63,551 nt of DNA from Neoroseomonas alkaliterrae (GCF_014199195.1 NZ_JACIJE010000016.1:1-63551), one strand, 5' to 3'. Positions 1-8,621 are shown, counted from the stretch's first letter. The notes: a model not told the origin generated them from the sequence alone. Made by a program: numbers and translations.

Positions 1-156
1 GCTCGCAACTCCACCCTAGCCGCCAGGTCCGATGGCCACCCCAGCCCTACACCCCGGCCGAAGCCGGAATTTCCACCACCTCCGCGGACGCTACCGGCGA
101 CCACCCTCCGGCTTCCAGCTCGGCTTGGGTAGCTGGGCTCCTCCCTTATTCATTGG

Positions 157-1125
157 ATGCCTTTGAGTACCGCATCGTCCCGCTTTGCATACCCGACCGA
201 GCAGTGCGACGTGCACGACTGCCTCGGTCTCCTGGATTACCGCCGCAAGCGGACCGAATGGCTCGGCTGGCTTCAGGGAGACCCGCACAACAGCATCAAC
301 AGGCAACTTTACGGGTTCATGTGGGACGATGCCGTATTCAGGATGCTGAACGAGGCCCGGCGCTTTGCCACGAAGGAACAGCCGACCTCTGCGGTCGCGC
401 CGACGCTTGCATCCATGCTCGACCAGGGTTTCGTGGCGACGCAGATCCTCGCGGTCAGCAGGCTCGTGGACAAGCGCAAGGACGTCATCAGCCTACGCCG
501 CCTTCTCGATGACATTGAGGCCCACCGGCACCTCGTCACGCGCGAGATGTTCGTCTGCCACGACGGACTGCTGTACAATGCCGCGGCGGCGGAGCGGGCG
601 TTCTGGGCGAAGGCGCCGCGGCCGACCACGGGTGTGGTGACCATGTTTCTGCCCACCGAGGGCCCGGAGGCGTTCGACACCGCCGAGAGGGGCCACAGAG
701 CCTACGACGCGCTGTCCGAGAAGGCGCCGGCGGACCGGTCGCGCACGGACACCATCCAGCCCGCGGTGTTCGATGGAATCCGCGCGTTGCTGGAGGACCA
801 GACGGTCACCTCCTTGGTCGAGTTGCGACACAAGTTCGTGGCGCACGCCGCCGACAAGCTCTCGCGGCGGCGTGCCGGTATCGAGCGCTTTGGCGTCACC
901 CTCAACGGGCTGGAGGCTGCCCAACGCTCGCTGGTGCAAGCTGCTCAGCGCATCGAGCTCGACCTTCTGTGGGGTAGCAGCCGCGGTGTGGTCCCAGTGC
1001 CGCAGCACGATCACCTCCGGTATCTGGACCTACCGTTCGCGCCGGCCGACCGGCTCCAGGAGCTCAGAGACTGGTGGCAGAGGCACTGCGAGGCGCGGGA
1101 GGAATGGACGAGCGCCCGGAGCTAG
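157..1125 (+). CDS. HEPN / AbiU2-like protein
   Basis: The 322-residue product resembles the AbiU2-type HEPN proteins found in abortive-infection and other accessory loci. What is visible is an all-helical character and, at residues 224-230, an R-x5-H motif (RHKFVAH), the kind of site that forms the RNase centre in HEPN proteins. No membrane segment or signal peptide is seen. The ATG at 157 is the first good start. The gene converges on the next one, and the two stop codons share the bases CTAG at 1122-1125. Role in RNA cleavage or phage defence is inferred from the motif and the accessory setting; the family assignment is by general resemblance only. Confidence 0.5.
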   Translation: MPLSTASSRFAYPTEQCDVHDCLGLLDYRRKRTEWLGWLQGDPHNSINRQLYGFMWDDAVFRMLNEARRFATKEQPTSAVAPTLASMLDQGFVATQILAVSRLVDKRKDVISLRRLLDDIEAHRHLVTREMFVCHDGLLYNAAAAERAFWAKAPRPTTGVVTMFLPTEGPEAFDTAERGHRAYDALSEKAPADRSRTDTIQPAVFDGIRALLEDQTVTSLVELRHKFVAHAADKLSRRRAGIERFGVTLNGLEAAQRSLVQAAQRIELDLLWGSSRGVVPVPQHDHLRYLDLPFAPADRLQELRDWWQRHCEAREEWTSARS

Positions 1126-1391
1126 ACCGCGGTAAGCGGGGGCGCTGCCGCATCCGCCGCAAGACGCAGGGCGAGTATCTCGGCGAGCCGCACTGCCGCA
1201 TCCTCGGATGTGGCCTTGGCGAGCACCGAGATGCCGGCGGAGCGCGGCCGCTCATCCACTTCGTATACGAAATAACCGAAATCGCTGCCGAACGCCTTCA
1301 CCTCGCACTCCGCAAGCGCGGCATGAGATAGGGTCGATACGCAGAGCGTCCGAATCGCGCCGAGCGGCGCAGACCAGAAGAGGTCGTCCAT
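1122..1391 (-). CDS. Hypothetical small protein
   Basis: I do not recognise this protein of about 89 residues (101 if an upstream ATG at 1427 is used). It is mostly alpha/beta in appearance and ends in an alanine- and leucine-rich helix. I prefer the start at 1391 because that ATG lies in the palindrome CCATGG and is back to back with the ATG of the rightward gene at 1390. The stop overlaps that of the AbiU2-like gene. The tight packing on both sides argues for a real gene, but no function can be given. Confidence 0.45.
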   Translation of the reverse strand: MDDLFWSAPLGAIRTLCVSTLSHAALAECEVKAFGSDFGYFVYEVDERPRSAGISVLAKATSEDAAVRLAEILALRLAADAAAPPLTAV

Positions 1392-2139
1392 GGCCAGATC
1401 CCCGTTCAGGGAGCGCAGCACGCCCACAATCTCCGCGAACGAGCTGGCCGCCTACATGGTTGCCAGCGACGTTGGGAGGGAGGGAATCATCCAGCGGGCG
1501 CGTTGGCAACCTGCGGCCCCGGTCGTGCGGTACCGCGATGCGAGGCGCGCCATCGCTCGCTTCTTGACGGATCGCCACCGGAGCACGCAGATCCTTCTCG
1601 ATGCCAGAGCCCGCCTTGAGATGCTGGCCGAGGATACTACGGGGCGCCCTTTCGCGCGTGAGGACGCACGGGCCTCGATCGGCGCCATCGACGCCTTCCA
1701 GGCCGGGCTGAACAGCTTCGGCTTCGGGGGGATGCGCTTCGAGACCCCGCCGCAAGATCTCAGCCCGTTGGACATCGAGGGCGTGGCGGTGACCGTGTCG
1801 CTGGACCTCGTCGTCAGGGCGAGCGATCGGCGGCGCGGAGACCTGGTGGGCGGCATCCTCCTCCGGCTCTCCAAGGGGGCGGACGGCGAGAGCGAGGCGG
1901 CGAGCGCGAGGCGTAGGGACGTGGGGATGTACGCGACGACCCTGGTGTACATGGCCTGTGCAGAGCAGCTCGACGGGCTGGGTATGCCCTCTCCCACGGT
2001 TTGCTTCTCGGTGGACGTCCAGCGCCGGGAGCGGCACCGGGCGTCGAGCCAGTATCTCACCCGCGAGGCCAACCTGCGCGCCGCCTGCCGTGGCATCCAG
2101 CGAGCCTGGAGCAACGTCGCGCCGCCCCCGGGCGCATGA
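1390..2139 (+). CDS. Hypothetical protein, 249 aa
   Basis: This protein has no family I recognise. It contains no transmembrane segment. The middle (residues 135-220) alternates hydrophobic strands with charged loops, for example RRGDLVGGILLRLSK and CFSVDVQRRE, a pattern seen in restriction-endonuclease-like folds, but no complete PD-(D/E)XK motif can be defended. It is divergent from the small gene at 1122-1391 with overlapping start codons, so the two share a promoter region that must lie inside coding sequence. It sits just outside the prophage recombinase operon and could be cargo. Confidence 0.5.
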   Translation: MARSPFRERSTPTISANELAAYMVASDVGREGIIQRARWQPAAPVVRYRDARRAIARFLTDRHRSTQILLDARARLEMLAEDTTGRPFAREDARASIGAIDAFQAGLNSFGFGGMRFETPPQDLSPLDIEGVAVTVSLDLVVRASDRRRGDLVGGILLRLSKGADGESEAASARRRDVGMYATTLVYMACAEQLDGLGMPSPTVCFSVDVQRRERHRASSQYLTREANLRAACRGIQRAWSNVAPPPGA

Positions 2140-2198
2140 TACGGCGGGCGCGGCTGCGCAGCCTTGTCGCCTCGCCGGATGCTCACCGCAACGGCGGC

Positions 2199-2663
2199 TT
2201 AGCGAGGGGAAGGCGCGCAAGCTGCTGTGCCAGACGGGGAAGGCCGGACCCGCGTGAGCCGGGAGGCGGCACCGCGGTCGGATCGCACAACGAGGCGCTG
2301 CTCGGCCCACGTGGAGGGCAGCGGCGCCAGGAAGACAGGGAGCGTCAATCCGTCCGGCTGCCGCCCGTCCAGGATCGCCTCGACGATGTCGGGCGCCAGC
2401 AGCGTCAGCTGCAGGATGCGGCCGAGATAGCCCCGGTCGATCCGTTCCGCGGTGGCCATCTCGCTGATCGAGGCGTAGCGTCCCTCCTCCAGCAGGTGCT
2501 GCCACCGGTGGGCTCGCGCCAACGCCTTCACCAGCGCCGTGTCGGCGCGCGTCGGCACCGCCGCCTCGCCACCGTCCGGGACCGGCGTCACCACCGTCTT
2601 CCGCCCCGGCCGCCGTCGGATGGCCAGCGGCACCCGGACCGTGATGCTGGTCGCCATGGTCAT
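2199..2663 (-). CDS. HTH protein of the serine-recombinase cassette
   Basis: This is the third-gene partner usually found after DUF2924 and a large serine recombinase in alphaproteobacterial phages and islands. Residues 45-105 hold a helix-turn-helix (YASISEMATAERIDRGYLG) followed by a conserved short helix and an LTLP motif. Its ATG overlaps the recombinase stop as ATGA, indicating translational coupling. Proteins of this kind usually end shortly after the LTLP motif; here about 35 arginine- and serine-rich residues follow, which look like read-through of non-coding sequence after loss of the native stop. A role in recombination directionality or regulation is likely but unproven. Confidence 0.65.
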   Translation of the reverse strand: MTMATSITVRVPLAIRRRPGRKTVVTPVPDGGEAAVPTRADTALVKALARAHRWQHLLEEGRYASISEMATAERIDRGYLGRILQLTLLAPDIVEAILDGRQPDGLTLPVFLAPLPSTWAEQRLVVRSDRGAASRLTRVRPSPSGTAACAPSPR

Positions 2664-4012
2664 GCGGCGGCCCTTAGCGCTCCGGGGCTGATCGCGCCGA
2701 GGTCGCGGACCAGACCGGCCAGCCCCTCAACCCGGAGCCGGATGTCGGCGCCGGTCGGCCCGACGATGACTCGCTCCACGAGCGCCCGCACGATGCGCGC
2801 CTGCTCGGCGGGGAACAGCTCATCCCAAAGCGGATCGAGCCGGTGCAGCGCGTCCCGCGCCTCGCCCTCGGTGAGGTCCGGCGCCTCCTTCCGCGCCGCG
2901 AGCCAGGTGCCGACCACGACCTCCGGCTGCCGCAGCAGCGCCCGGACCTGGTCCACCACCGCCGCCTCGATCTCGGCGGCGGACACGCGCCGCACGAGGC
3001 CGTCGTCGTGGTCTGGACCGCCCTTCAGCACGGACTGCGCGACGTAGTAGCGGTAGAGCCGGCCCTTCTTCACGCAGTGGGTCGGCGACAGCGCCCGCCC
3101 GTCCACCCCGAAGATCAGCCCCTTCAGCAGCGCCGGTGCATGCTGGCGATTCTGCGCCGCCCGGGTCCGTGGGCTGACCTGAAGGATGGCGTGCGCTCGA
3201 TCCCACAGATCTCGCGGCACGATGGCCTCGTGCTCACCGCGATAGACGTTCCCCTTGTGCGTGACCTCCCCGATGTAGGTCCGCAGGTTCAGGATCTTGT
3301 AGACATCCCCCTTGTCGAGCGGCCGGCTGGACTTGGCGGTCACGCCCTCGGCCTGCAGGCGGCGCACCGTCTCGATGCCGGAGCCTGTCTCGACGAAGAG
3401 CTCGAATACCCGCCGCACCCGTGCGGCCTCCAACTTGTTCACCACCAGCTTGCGGCTGTCGACGTCGTAACCGAGCGGGACCTTCCCGCCCATCCACATG
3501 CCGCGCGCCTTGGACGCCGCGACCTTGTCCCGGATGCGCTCGCCGATCACCTCACGCTCGAACTGCGCGAAGCTCAGCAGGATGTTCAGCGTCAGCCGCC
3601 CCATACTGGTCGTCGTGTTGAAGCTCTGCGTTACGGAGACGAAAGTCACCTGGTGCGCCTCGAAAGTCTCGACCAGCTTCGCGAAGTCCATCAGCGAGCG
3701 GGACAGGCGATCGATCTTGTAGACGACGATCACGTCGATCAGGCCGACCTCGATGTCGCCGAGCAGCCGCTTCAGTCCAGGCCGCTCCAGCGTGCCGCCG
3801 GAGAAGCCGCCGTCGTCGTAGCGATCGCGCACCAGCATCCACCCCTCGGCGCGCTGGCTGGCGATGTACGCTTCACACGCCTCGCGCTGCGCGTCGAGCG
3901 TGTTGAAGTCTTTGTCGAGCCCCTCGTCGGTGGACTTCCGCGTGTAGACCGCGCAGCGGAGCTTCTTCACCGAGGCGGGCATGGCCCCGTCCGTGAGCTT
4001 GCGGCGGCTCAT
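2660..4012 (-). CDS. Large serine recombinase (phage integrase)
   Basis: This site-specific recombinase cuts and rejoins attachment sites through a covalent phosphoserine link. The resolvase catalytic domain spans about residues 19-165, with the nucleophile in YTRKSTDEG (Ser27) and the conserved DDGGFSGG and YKIDRLSRS motifs that carry the active-site arginines. The Recombinase domain follows (GKVPLGYDVD onwards), then a DNA-binding C-terminal part. Its length of 450 residues is typical. Start ATG overlaps the DUF2924 stop, and its stop overlaps the HTH gene start, so the cassette is one coupled operon. It is the only integrase seen and probably moved the neighbouring prophage. Confidence 0.93.
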   Translation of the reverse strand: MSRRKLTDGAMPASVKKLRCAVYTRKSTDEGLDKDFNTLDAQREACEAYIASQRAEGWMLVRDRYDDGGFSGGTLERPGLKRLLGDIEVGLIDVIVVYKIDRLSRSLMDFAKLVETFEAHQVTFVSVTQSFNTTTSMGRLTLNILLSFAQFEREVIGERIRDKVAASKARGMWMGGKVPLGYDVDSRKLVVNKLEAARVRRVFELFVETGSGIETVRRLQAEGVTAKSSRPLDKGDVYKILNLRTYIGEVTHKGNVYRGEHEAIVPRDLWDRAHAILQVSPRTRAAQNRQHAPALLKGLIFGVDGRALSPTHCVKKGRLYRYYVAQSVLKGGPDHDDGLVRRVSAAEIEAAVVDQVRALLRQPEVVVGTWLAARKEAPDLTEGEARDALHRLDPLWDELFPAEQARIVRALVERVIVGPTGADIRLRVEGLAGLVRDLGAISPGALRAAA

Positions 4013-4518
4013 GCCCCGGGCCTCCCCTTTAGTCCAAAGAAGGTCCAGCCGTTCCAGCGCGTACCCGTGATGTGCCGCGCGATGGCCGAGAGCGACCGAT
4101 ACGGGCGGCCCTCGTACTCGAAGTCATCGGCGCGCACCGTCACCACGTGCTGCACGCCGTCGTACTCGCGCACCAGTCGCGTGCCTGGCAGCGGCCGGCT
4201 GTCGGCGCGGATCCGGCGCAGCACCACATTGCCGCCGTCGAGCTGTTCCCCGAGCGCCTCGAGCCGCGCCCGAGTTTCAGGCTTCAGCCCGCCGTATGCG
4301 AGCTCTTGCACGCGGTAGCTGAGCCGGCTCACCAGGTAGGGGCGGTTGAAGGGCGGCGGCTCCTTGCCGAACAGGGCTCGCCACTGGTCCTTCAGCTCGG
4401 CGGCCGTGGCGGTCTGCAGCGCGGCGAGGCGCGGCAGGACCTGCGCCGGCGGGATCTTCGGGATGGTGGGCGCCGGCGGCGTGATCGTCTTCGCCCTAAT
4501 GGTCGATCCTCGGGTCAT
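4009..4518 (-). CDS. DUF2924 protein
   Basis: DUF2924 proteins almost always accompany serine recombinases in Alphaproteobacteria. This 169-residue member has the family features: the ELKDQWRALFGKEPPP segment near residue 40, LVSRLSYRVQELAYGGL near 65, a GTRLVREY motif near 110, and a C-terminal block ending in GTRWNGWTFFGL. It overlaps its neighbours on both sides by ATGA. Its biochemical role is unknown; the invariant pairing suggests it helps the recombinase, perhaps as an accessory DNA-binding factor. Confidence 0.85.
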   Translation of the reverse strand: MTRGSTIRAKTITPPAPTIPKIPPAQVLPRLAALQTATAAELKDQWRALFGKEPPPFNRPYLVSRLSYRVQELAYGGLKPETRARLEALGEQLDGGNVVLRRIRADSRPLPGTRLVREYDGVQHVVTVRADDFEYEGRPYRSLSAIARHITGTRWNGWTFFGLKGRPGA

Positions 4519-4727
4519 GCGACTCCCTTTCTCTTCGGGTTCGCATGCAGGCGCTGCCGGGCGGTGGAGTGTAGGCGAATGTCTCCCGACCCGCGGGCCT
4601 GGTCGGCGTCGCGCGCGAGATCTTCGGCAGCGCGGCTGCGGAGCCGCAGCAGGCCGCGGGCGAGGAGGTCGCAGACCTCGCGGAGGTGGGGTGGGAGGTG
4701 GGGGTTTGGCGGGATGGGCGCTGCCAT
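4515..4727 (-). CDS. Small protein heading the recombinase operon
   Basis: This is a 70-residue protein with a conserved-looking start (PPNPHLPPHLREVC) and an amphipathic helix with alternating leucines and arginines. Comparable short genes stand in front of DUF2924 in related cassettes. Its stop overlaps the DUF2924 start as ATGA, the same coupling as at the other junctions of this operon, which is the main reason for preferring it over the 82-residue alternative in another frame. It is the promoter-proximal gene, facing the LexA box. Function unknown. Confidence 0.65.
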   Translation of the reverse strand: MAAPIPPNPHLPPHLREVCDLLARGLLRLRSRAAEDLARDADQARGSGDIRLHSTARQRLHANPKRKGVA

Positions 4728-4807
4728 ACCCCGCCCTTACTCACCGCCTCGCCGAACCGTATCGCCGCCGCGAAATAGGATTCGACTCCGGGCGGGGCGC
4801 TTGTCTA

Positions 4808-4822
4808 GAACAAACGCGGAAC
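4808..4822. promoter_or_regulatory. LexA (SOS) box
   Basis: The sequence is a perfect GAAC-N7-GAAC direct repeat (GAACAAACGCGGAAC), which is the LexA operator of Alphaproteobacteria. It lies in the 142-bp divergent region between the leftward recombinase operon and the rightward 413-aa gene. DNA damage would therefore be expected to derepress one or both operons. The match is seen directly; its function is inferred. Confidence 0.7.
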
Positions 4823-4869
4823 GCGCTCCCATCCCCCCAACCTTCGCCCGCCGAGCGAGAACCCCGCCC

Positions 4870-6111
4870 ATGGCCTCCGACTTGAGGAAGTTCGTCAATC
4901 CCAAGTTCCTGCGCACCGTGAGCCTGGAGCTCTTCCGCGAGTTGTTCGAGCGCGAGGCACCTGGCGCCGACCCGTCCGATTCGACCATCTTTGACCTGCC
5001 GGAGCCGGAGGCGCGAGCCGCGCTGACGAAGCTGTTCGAGGGGCCCGAGGACGCGTTGCCGAGCGGGCTGGTGGCGGATCTCCACCACGTCGCGGAGCTC
5101 GGCACCGAGGCTGGCATGGTGCTGCTGCAGGAACGCGCCGCGCGCCTGAAGGTCACCATTTCCGCACCCGCCGACGACGGCACGGATGACGCGATCCCGC
5201 TCGACCCGAAGCACTTCGCGCTGCTCGCGTACCTCCGGTACCCGAAAGTGTTCGACGCTGCGTCGGACCTCGCGGCGCTTCAGGCGCGGTCGTCCTTCGC
5301 GGAGTACGTCGGCCGCGATGAGAGCGTCGAGCCCGTCCTGGCCGGTCTGGCCAAGGACGCCTTCGAGGCCGCGGCCGGCGAGATGTTCAAGCGCGATCAT
5401 CGCGGTGCCCATTGCCGCGTCGGCTGGTACGAGGATGGCGATACGCTGCGCGCTGTGGTTACCCATGGGGCACCTGTCTCGGTCCTGCCGGTGGTGGGGC
5501 GCGGGGGCGAGGAGGTGATCCGTTTCCGGCGGCTCGAGTACGCGGTCCTCTCCTACCAGGTGAGCACCGGCCGGCTCGGCATCGCGGGGCTGCGCAAGGC
5601 GTTGCGCGCGGATCTGGCGGAGTTCTTCGCGCGCCACATCCTGCAGCGGCCCGGCTTCTTCGCCGGCGAGGATTGCCAGGACCTTTACACCCTGGAGCGC
5701 ATCGAGCGGACGGGCCTCGGCTTCGGTGTCGATCACGCCTTCGACCCCGGGATCCAGCGCGTCGAGATCATCGAGGTGCAGTTGGACAGGCTCGACAGCG
5801 AGACGCGCGACGGCCACCCCATCGTCCTGGCGACGCACGTCACGCGCTCCTTCAGTGGCTCTGCCCTCATGCGCGTCCAGCAGTACACCGACCGTGTGGC
5901 GTTCGGCCCCGGCCGGTACCGTATCGGGCATGTCGTACTGCGCATCCACTTTGCCGGCAGGAAGCGCGCGACGAGTGTGACGGTGAAGATCAAGCCGCCG
6001 TCGCTCGCGGTGTTCAAGCGGCACCGCTTCGAGGCCCGCATCATGGAGCTTCTCCGCCGAAACGGCTTCTGCCTTGAACGACAGCCTGGCGAAGCTGCTG
6101 CTGCGGCGTAG
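4870..6111 (+). CDS. Unknown early protein, 413 aa
   Basis: I do not recognise a family. The chosen ATG at 4870 is the first start after the divergent promoter region; the reading frame stays open upstream, but that would run through the promoter. The product looks like a soluble, mixed alpha/beta protein. The N-terminal 150 residues are helical and acidic; the rest is rich in strands, with a basic C-terminal stretch (KRATSVTVKIKPPSLAVFKRH) that may contact nucleic acid. It is the first rightward gene after the LexA box and overlaps the winged-HTH gene by 38 nt, so the two are probably made together as an early regulatory unit. Confidence 0.6.
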   Translation: MASDLRKFVNPKFLRTVSLELFRELFEREAPGADPSDSTIFDLPEPEARAALTKLFEGPEDALPSGLVADLHHVAELGTEAGMVLLQERAARLKVTISAPADDGTDDAIPLDPKHFALLAYLRYPKVFDAASDLAALQARSSFAEYVGRDESVEPVLAGLAKDAFEAAAGEMFKRDHRGAHCRVGWYEDGDTLRAVVTHGAPVSVLPVVGRGGEEVIRFRRLEYAVLSYQVSTGRLGIAGLRKALRADLAEFFARHILQRPGFFAGEDCQDLYTLERIERTGLGFGVDHAFDPGIQRVEIIEVQLDRLDSETRDGHPIVLATHVTRSFSGSALMRVQQYTDRVAFGPGRYRIGHVVLRIHFAGRKRATSVTVKIKPPSLAVFKRHRFEARIMELLRRNGFCLERQPGEAAAAA

Positions 6112-7072
6112 CGCCGCGGGGCCGGAGCCGATCCTCTCTGGGCGCGACGCGGCACCGTTCCTGGGGCCTGCATTCGCGCGACTGCTCGCGAAGGGGATCC
6201 TCACGGAACTCCCGCCGGCCTCGAGCTGGCCGCCCTGCGCGGGCTGCACCTGTGGGTTTGGCGAGCGACCGATCGTGGAGATCGACGGTCGGCTCGTTGC
6301 CGATTGCCCTGACGACGCGAACGCGGGCACCGTGCTCGACGCTGCCGATCTCCGCAGCTTCGCCATCGCAGTCGATCGCCTTGTCGCCATGCTGGCCGCC
6401 GGCACAGGCTGGCTTGACCCGCCCGAACGGCTCGCGGCCGGCGTCTGGCGGCTCGGAGACCTGGCCGAAGGCCGAGCCGTGGTGCTGGTCGTGGATCCGC
6501 TTGCCTTCCAGCCGTCCGTGCTCCTCCCGATCCTGCGGGCGGTCCCGGCGCCACCGAGCACCACGCTCCTCGTGCCTTCCGGCGTCGACGCCGATACACG
6601 GCGCCCGTTTCTCGACATGCGCTACCACCTCGTCGGGCTGCTCTACGCGCTACATCCGACCGATCTGAGCCTTCAGCGCGATCGGCTCGCGCCATCGGCG
6701 ACGGGCGCCCCGGCGACCGACGCCGGCGGGATGCTGCTGGCCATCAACGTCCTCGGTGTCACGGCCAGCTTCGTCGGGGCGCAGCTGCGGCTCCGGCCGC
6801 GTGACTTCGACGTGCTGTCGGTGCTGGCCCGCGAGGCGGCCGATGGCCAGGCGCTTGCGCGGCAGGACGACCTGCTCCGGGCGCTGTCCGGTGGAGAAGA
6901 TCGGGCAGAGCCGATCGCCGTCGAACAGCTGGAGAAATCGATCAGCCGCATCCGTGAGGCCCTGTGCAGCGCGGCGGAGCTCCGGCGCCAGCAGGGCCGG
7001 GACTTGATCGTCAACGTGACGCGGCGTGGCTACCGCCTGGCATCGCCCCCCATCCGGGTGGTGCTCGCCTAG
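6074..7072 (+). CDS. Winged-HTH transcriptional regulator
   Basis: The C-terminal part (about residues 230-325) is an OmpR/PhoB-type winged helix: a strand followed by LRPRDFDVLSVL, a recognition-helix region VEQLEKSISRIREAL, and the wing VTRRGYRL. The N-terminal 215 residues are unrecognised; they carry a Cys cluster (C55, C58, C60) that could bind metal. There is no receiver domain, so it is not a standard response regulator. It overlaps the upstream 413-aa gene and precedes a sigma-like gene, so it probably controls phage gene expression. Confidence 0.7.
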   Translation: MNDSLAKLLLRRSAAGPEPILSGRDAAPFLGPAFARLLAKGILTELPPASSWPPCAGCTCGFGERPIVEIDGRLVADCPDDANAGTVLDAADLRSFAIAVDRLVAMLAAGTGWLDPPERLAAGVWRLGDLAEGRAVVLVVDPLAFQPSVLLPILRAVPAPPSTTLLVPSGVDADTRRPFLDMRYHLVGLLYALHPTDLSLQRDRLAPSATGAPATDAGGMLLAINVLGVTASFVGAQLRLRPRDFDVLSVLAREAADGQALARQDDLLRALSGGEDRAEPIAVEQLEKSISRIREALCSAAELRRQQGRDLIVNVTRRGYRLASPPIRVVLA

Positions 7073-7182
7073 CCAGCGCGCGGCGGAGAGGATTCCGGGA
7101 GGATCGGGGGAGGAGGGCGAGAGGATTCCTCCGGCTGCTCGCCCGACGCTGTGGCCATCGACCTCGATGGAGCCCAGCCCGA

Positions 7183-7755
7183 ATGTCCCGCCCGGTCACG
7201 CCCGCCGATCTTCGCACCATCCAGACCGTCGCTGCCGAGGAAGCCCGGAGGCTCGGGCGCAGCCTCGGCTTGTTGCCCCAAGACCGCGATGACCTCCGTC
7301 AAGACCTGCTGGTGGACCTGCTGTCGCGGCTGCCGGCCTATGATCCGGCGAGGGGCACGCTCGGCGCCTTCGCCCGCGTCTGCATGCGCCACGCCGCCCT
7401 CCGCATCGGCGAGCAGTATCGGCAGCGACGGCGCCGCGCGCACACTGTCTCGCTCGACGACGGGCTGGCGGGCAGCGAAGAGCTGACCTTCGCCGACGTC
7501 CTCACCGAAGCGGACAGCTATGGGAGTTGGTGCGGCCAGCCATCCGACGCCTTCGCCGCGCTGGAGCGCCACCTCGACCTCGAGCGCGCCGTCGGCGCCA
7601 TCGACCCCGAGGATCACCCCCTCTGCGCCGCGTTGAGCCGCCACACGCCGCACGAGTTCGGCGAGCAGCGCACGATGCCGCGCATGCGGATCTATCGGCG
7701 CATCCGCGAGATCCGGCTTCGGCTGCTCGCGGCCGGCATCCCCTCGGCGGCCTGA
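7183..7755 (+). CDS. Sigma-70-like factor
   Basis: The 190-residue protein resembles the region-2 part of small sigma-70-family factors. Residues 15-90 contain the helix DRDDLRQDLLVDLLSRLPAYD and the following GTLGAFARVCMRHAALR, corresponding to sigma region 2 (core binding and -10 recognition). A recognisable region 4 is weak: the C-terminal segment RMRIYRRIREIRLRLL could be its remnant. The ATG at 7183 is the first in frame before the conserved block. In a phage early operon it could redirect the host polymerase to phage promoters. Assignment is by pattern. Confidence 0.6.
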   Translation: MSRPVTPADLRTIQTVAAEEARRLGRSLGLLPQDRDDLRQDLLVDLLSRLPAYDPARGTLGAFARVCMRHAALRIGEQYRQRRRRAHTVSLDDGLAGSEELTFADVLTEADSYGSWCGQPSDAFAALERHLDLERAVGAIDPEDHPLCAALSRHTPHEFGEQRTMPRMRIYRRIREIRLRLLAAGIPSAA

Positions 7756-7779
7756 TACGGAATTCGAGGTGCCCGAGTA

Positions 7780-8130
7780 ATGCTGGTCATGGCCACCTGC
7801 TCTCCGACCCCCACCCCACCGCCGGCGCCGCTCACCGAGGCGGCGTTCTGCGCCTGGCTCGGCAACGCCGCGAGCGGCGATGCCATCACCTACCACCGCG
7901 GCGCGCTCGCGCGTGAGACCTGCCCGAGCCTCAACCTGCTGCCGCAGGACGAGCGCGTCCGGGTCGCCCGGCTGTCGAGCCGCGCGCTGAAGCTGGCCGA
8001 GGCGGGGCATGTACATCTCGTGCAGCGCCGTCGCGGCTTCGAGGACTACGAGTACGTCGCCATCGCGCGGCGCCGGCCGCGGCGGATCTCGCCCCTGCTC
8101 CTCCCGCGTATCCTGACGGAGGCGGCGTGA
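7780..8130 (+). CDS. Hypothetical phage protein
   Basis: A basic protein of about 116 residues with a proline-rich start; residues 55-110 suggest a small winged or HTH-like fold (RVARLSSRALKLAEAGHVHLVQRR). A GAGG sequence lies 12 nt upstream of the ATG at 7780; an internal ATG at 7792 is also possible. Its stop overlaps the next start as TGATG. Function unknown; the place in the operon suggests an early regulatory or replication role. Confidence 0.6.
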   Translation: MLVMATCSPTPTPPPAPLTEAAFCAWLGNAASGDAITYHRGALARETCPSLNLLPQDERVRVARLSSRALKLAEAGHVHLVQRRRGFEDYEYVAIARRRPRRISPLLLPRILTEAA

Positions 8131-8621
8131 TGGTCTCACTCGCACCGAACCGCCCCACCCTCGACAGCCTGCGCCACCTGCCAGTGGGCGACATCATCGC
8201 GCTGCCGGCCGAGCACCTCGCCCTCCTCCAGGCCGAAGCGCGCGAGGCGGTCGAGGCCGCCAAGCGCATGCAGGACTGGATCGAGGCCGCCATCGCGCTC
8301 CGCTACGAGCAGCGCGCTGTCGGCGCCCGCGCCGCCGCCGGCAAGAACACCGGCACCGTGCGCTTCGACGACGGCGCGGTCGAGGTCACCGCCGAACTTC
8401 CGAAGCGCGTCGACTGGGACCAGCGCCGCCTCGCCGACCTCGCCGCGCAGATCCGCGCCGGCGGCGAGGATCCCGGCGAGTACCTCGAGGTGAGCTTCAA
8501 GGTGCCGGAGCGCGCCTACGTCGCCTGGCCTGAGCGCATCCGCCAGGCCTTCGAGCCGGCACGCACGGTCCGCACCGGCCGGCAGACCTTCCGGCTGACC
8601 CTCAAGGCGGGAGGCGCCTGA
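8130..8621 (+). CDS. Hypothetical phage protein, 163 aa
   Basis: The protein begins with a helical segment (residues 25-60, EAREAVEAAKRMQDWIEAAI) followed by an alanine-rich loop and a C-terminal half with a conserved-looking core (RVDWDQRRLADLAAQIRAGG). Genes of this size commonly precede the Sak4-like ATPase in related prophages. ATG at 8130 is preferred over GTG at 8127, because it overlaps the preceding stop. The stop overlaps the next ATG by one base. Likely part of the recombination/replication module; no biochemical role can be stated. Confidence 0.6.
   Translation: MVSLAPNRPTLDSLRHLPVGDIIALPAEHLALLQAEAREAVEAAKRMQDWIEAAIALRYEQRAVGARAAAGKNTGTVRFDDGAVEVTAELPKRVDWDQRRLADLAAQIRAGGEDPGEYLEVSFKVPERAYVAWPERIRQAFEPARTVRTGRQTFRLTLKAGGA

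Noticed and set aside
91..306. Short leftward frame at the left edge
   Set aside because: It overlaps the start of the AbiU2-like gene and shows no protein-like pattern. Bases 1-156 hold no supported feature.
2001..3047. Rightward frame over the recombinase operon
   Set aside because: Its protein is Arg/Pro-rich and without domains; the opposite strand encodes a clear serine recombinase.
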